Positions 5,059 through 6,121 of a stretch of 6,121 nt of DNA are shown here, one piece after another. Position 1 is the first letter of the stretch, and each line of letters opens with the position of its first letter. Source of the stretch: Erysipelotrichaceae bacterium (lineage in GTDB: Bacteria > Bacillota_I > Bacilli_A > Erysipelotrichales > Erysipelotrichaceae). The position numbers and the translations under genes were made by a program. The notes under the pieces are model-generated. The model was not told where the DNA came from. It saw only the letters and a program-made list of their open reading frames with translations, and ran no database searches. The stretch lies in the NCBI GenBank assembly GCA_024709285.1, contig JANJWY010000088.1, positions 1 through 6,121 on the forward strand, given 5' to 3'.

Positions 5059-6121
5059 TCGAAGACCGCTGATGATTTGCTTCTTGACAGAAATATGCAA
5101 TCCCCCCTTGGAAAATGAAAACTTCTCCCTACCCGACCGCTAATCTGAATCAGACTTGCCTCATCAAACACCGGATGATCCGCAAAGAGCACCACGACAT
5201 GGATGCCCTCGAATGTGACCCCTCTCTCCAAAATCGTGGTTGCTACCAGCATGAGCTTCTCATTTGTTCTGAACCGCTCGATGATCGTTTCTTTGCCTTC
5301 ACTCTCCGAAGTGAGATAGTCTGTTTGAAGAAACCATGCCAGTAAGCGGGCAATCTTGCGAGTCGGCACGAAGATCAGCCATCGCCGACTGTCACGGACA
5401 AGCTGAAGCAGATAGAAAAAGCAAACTGCTGATGGCATTACCAAAACCTTAGGCACGATCACCGGATGACCGTGAGGACGAGCATTCAGCTGAACCAATT
5501 TCATCCTATCCTCTTTGACCTCACAGAGCAGTTTTACATCCGGTGTCGCGGTTAAGTAAATCATCCTTCCCCTGCAGGCATTGCGCGCAAAACTGGCAAG
5601 CATGTCATTTCCCTTATACGGAAAAGCATCCGGCTCATCCAAAATCAACAGATCGAACCAGTCTCTGTAACGATACAATTGATGTGTCGTACATAGAATC
5701 AAATCACCGTCCGTCTTATCCGTATACCCCTGACATACCGCAACAACTTCCAATGAAGGAAAGGACTTCTTCAGCCGTTCTTTCAATTCCAAAACGACCT
5801 GCCTTCTAGGAATCGCCCACCCCACCTTTTTGCGCGCAAGCAATGCATCTCCAATCGCACCCAAAACCAACTCCGTCTTCCCCGCCCCACACACCGCATC
5901 CACCAATACATCACTCAAAGCCACTTTCTTTTTGATATCATCAGAAACGGCTTGTTGATGTTTGGTCAATGGGTAGTCCAATAGATATTGCTCATCCCCG
6001 CAATTCCAATCCCGCTTGCCAGATTCTGTTTCAATACCCGAAATAAACATGACACACTTACGACAGTACTCCCCACGAGTACCAACATAAAAATATCGCA
6101 CATCCAGATTCGAACACATGG
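5010..6121 (-). CDS. comFA: ComFA, DNA-uptake helicase-like ATPase (5' end beyond window)
   Basis: ComFA is a membrane-associated, DEAD-box-like ATPase stimulated by ssDNA that helps bring transforming DNA into the cytoplasm. Counting from the ATG at 6119, motifs are Walker A AVCGAGKTEL (75-84), CTTHQLYRYRD (143-153), Walker B LDEPDAFPY (160-168), YLTATP (188-193), TTILERGVTF (294-303) and QISGRVGRS (325-333). The last two blocks correspond to the second RecA-like domain. The visible start is probably not the true one: Cys2 aligns with the second Cys of the first CxxC of the family zinc finger, whose other pair is seen as YCRKC (18-22). The CxxC is thus split by the window edge, and about 70 more N-terminal residues are expected by comparison with B. 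subtilis ComFA (463). The gene ends at TGA 5010-5012, inside comFC. Confidence 0.93.
   Translation of the reverse strand, partial: MCSNLDVRYFYVGTRGEYCRKCVMFISGIETESGKRDWNCGDEQYLLDYPLTKHQQAVSDDIKKKVALSDVLVDAVCGAGKTELVLGAIGDALLARKKVGWAIPRRQVVLELKERLKKSFPSLEVVAVCQGYTDKTDGDLILCTTHQLYRYRDWFDLLILDEPDAFPYKGNDMLASFARNACRGRMIYLTATPDVKLLCEVKEDRMKLVQLNARPHGHPVIVPKVLVMPSAVCFFYLLQLVRDSRRWLIFVPTRKIARLLAWFLQTDYLTSESEGKETIIERFRTNEKLMLVATTILERGVTFEGIHVVVLFADHPVFDEASLIQISGRVGRSFHFPRGDCIFLSRSKSSAVFDCLKKIQDANRSVFGV

Noticed and set aside
6117..6119. ATG at 6119 as the comFA start
   Set aside because: The next residue is the second Cys of a conserved CxxC whose first Cys must lie upstream, so the gene runs past the window edge.

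Overview
The window reads as chromosomal DNA from a low-to-mid GC member of the Bacillota (Firmicutes). The order comFA-comFC-csp-secA-prfB, all on the minus strand, is a variant of the comF...secA-prfB neighbourhood known from Bacillus and relatives. The short SecA without a C-terminal zinc domain and the cysteine-poor ComFC would fit a lineage such as the Erysipelotrichia, but that placement is a guess from protein character, not a search result.

Layout from left to right. Positions 1-510 (plus strand) hold the C-terminal quarter of a tryptophanase-like PLP enzyme. Its reading frame is cut off upstream and abuts about 110 bases of unrelated, unidentified coding-like sequence in another frame, so it looks like a broken gene remnant. 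A strong intrinsic terminator at 510-540 closes it. Convergent to it, on the minus strand, lies prfB (release factor 2, 542-1643), which is complete only if the classic programmed +1 frameshift at CTT TGA C is included. secA (1643-4024) lies immediately upstream, its stop codon overlapping the prfB start (TAATG). A small cold-shock protein gene (4094-4291) with its own promoter and terminator precedes secA. Then come comFC (about 4411-5058) and comFA (5010 to beyond the right edge), two DNA-uptake genes that overlap by tens of bases.

How the parts work together: comFA and comFC act in natural transformation, in the passage and handling of single-stranded DNA; secA drives protein export; prfB ends translation at UGA/UAA and controls its own synthesis through the frameshift. 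The csp gene lies between comFC and secA, where many Bacillota have the ribosome hibernation factor gene hpf. I see no CRISPR array, tRNA, rRNA or complete mobile element. No wholly new system is evident. The points most worth a second look are the tryptophanase remnant and its junction, the weak stimulator of the prfB frameshift, the csp-for-hpf arrangement, the Trp-to-Lys change in the cold-shock protein, and the unclear comFC start.
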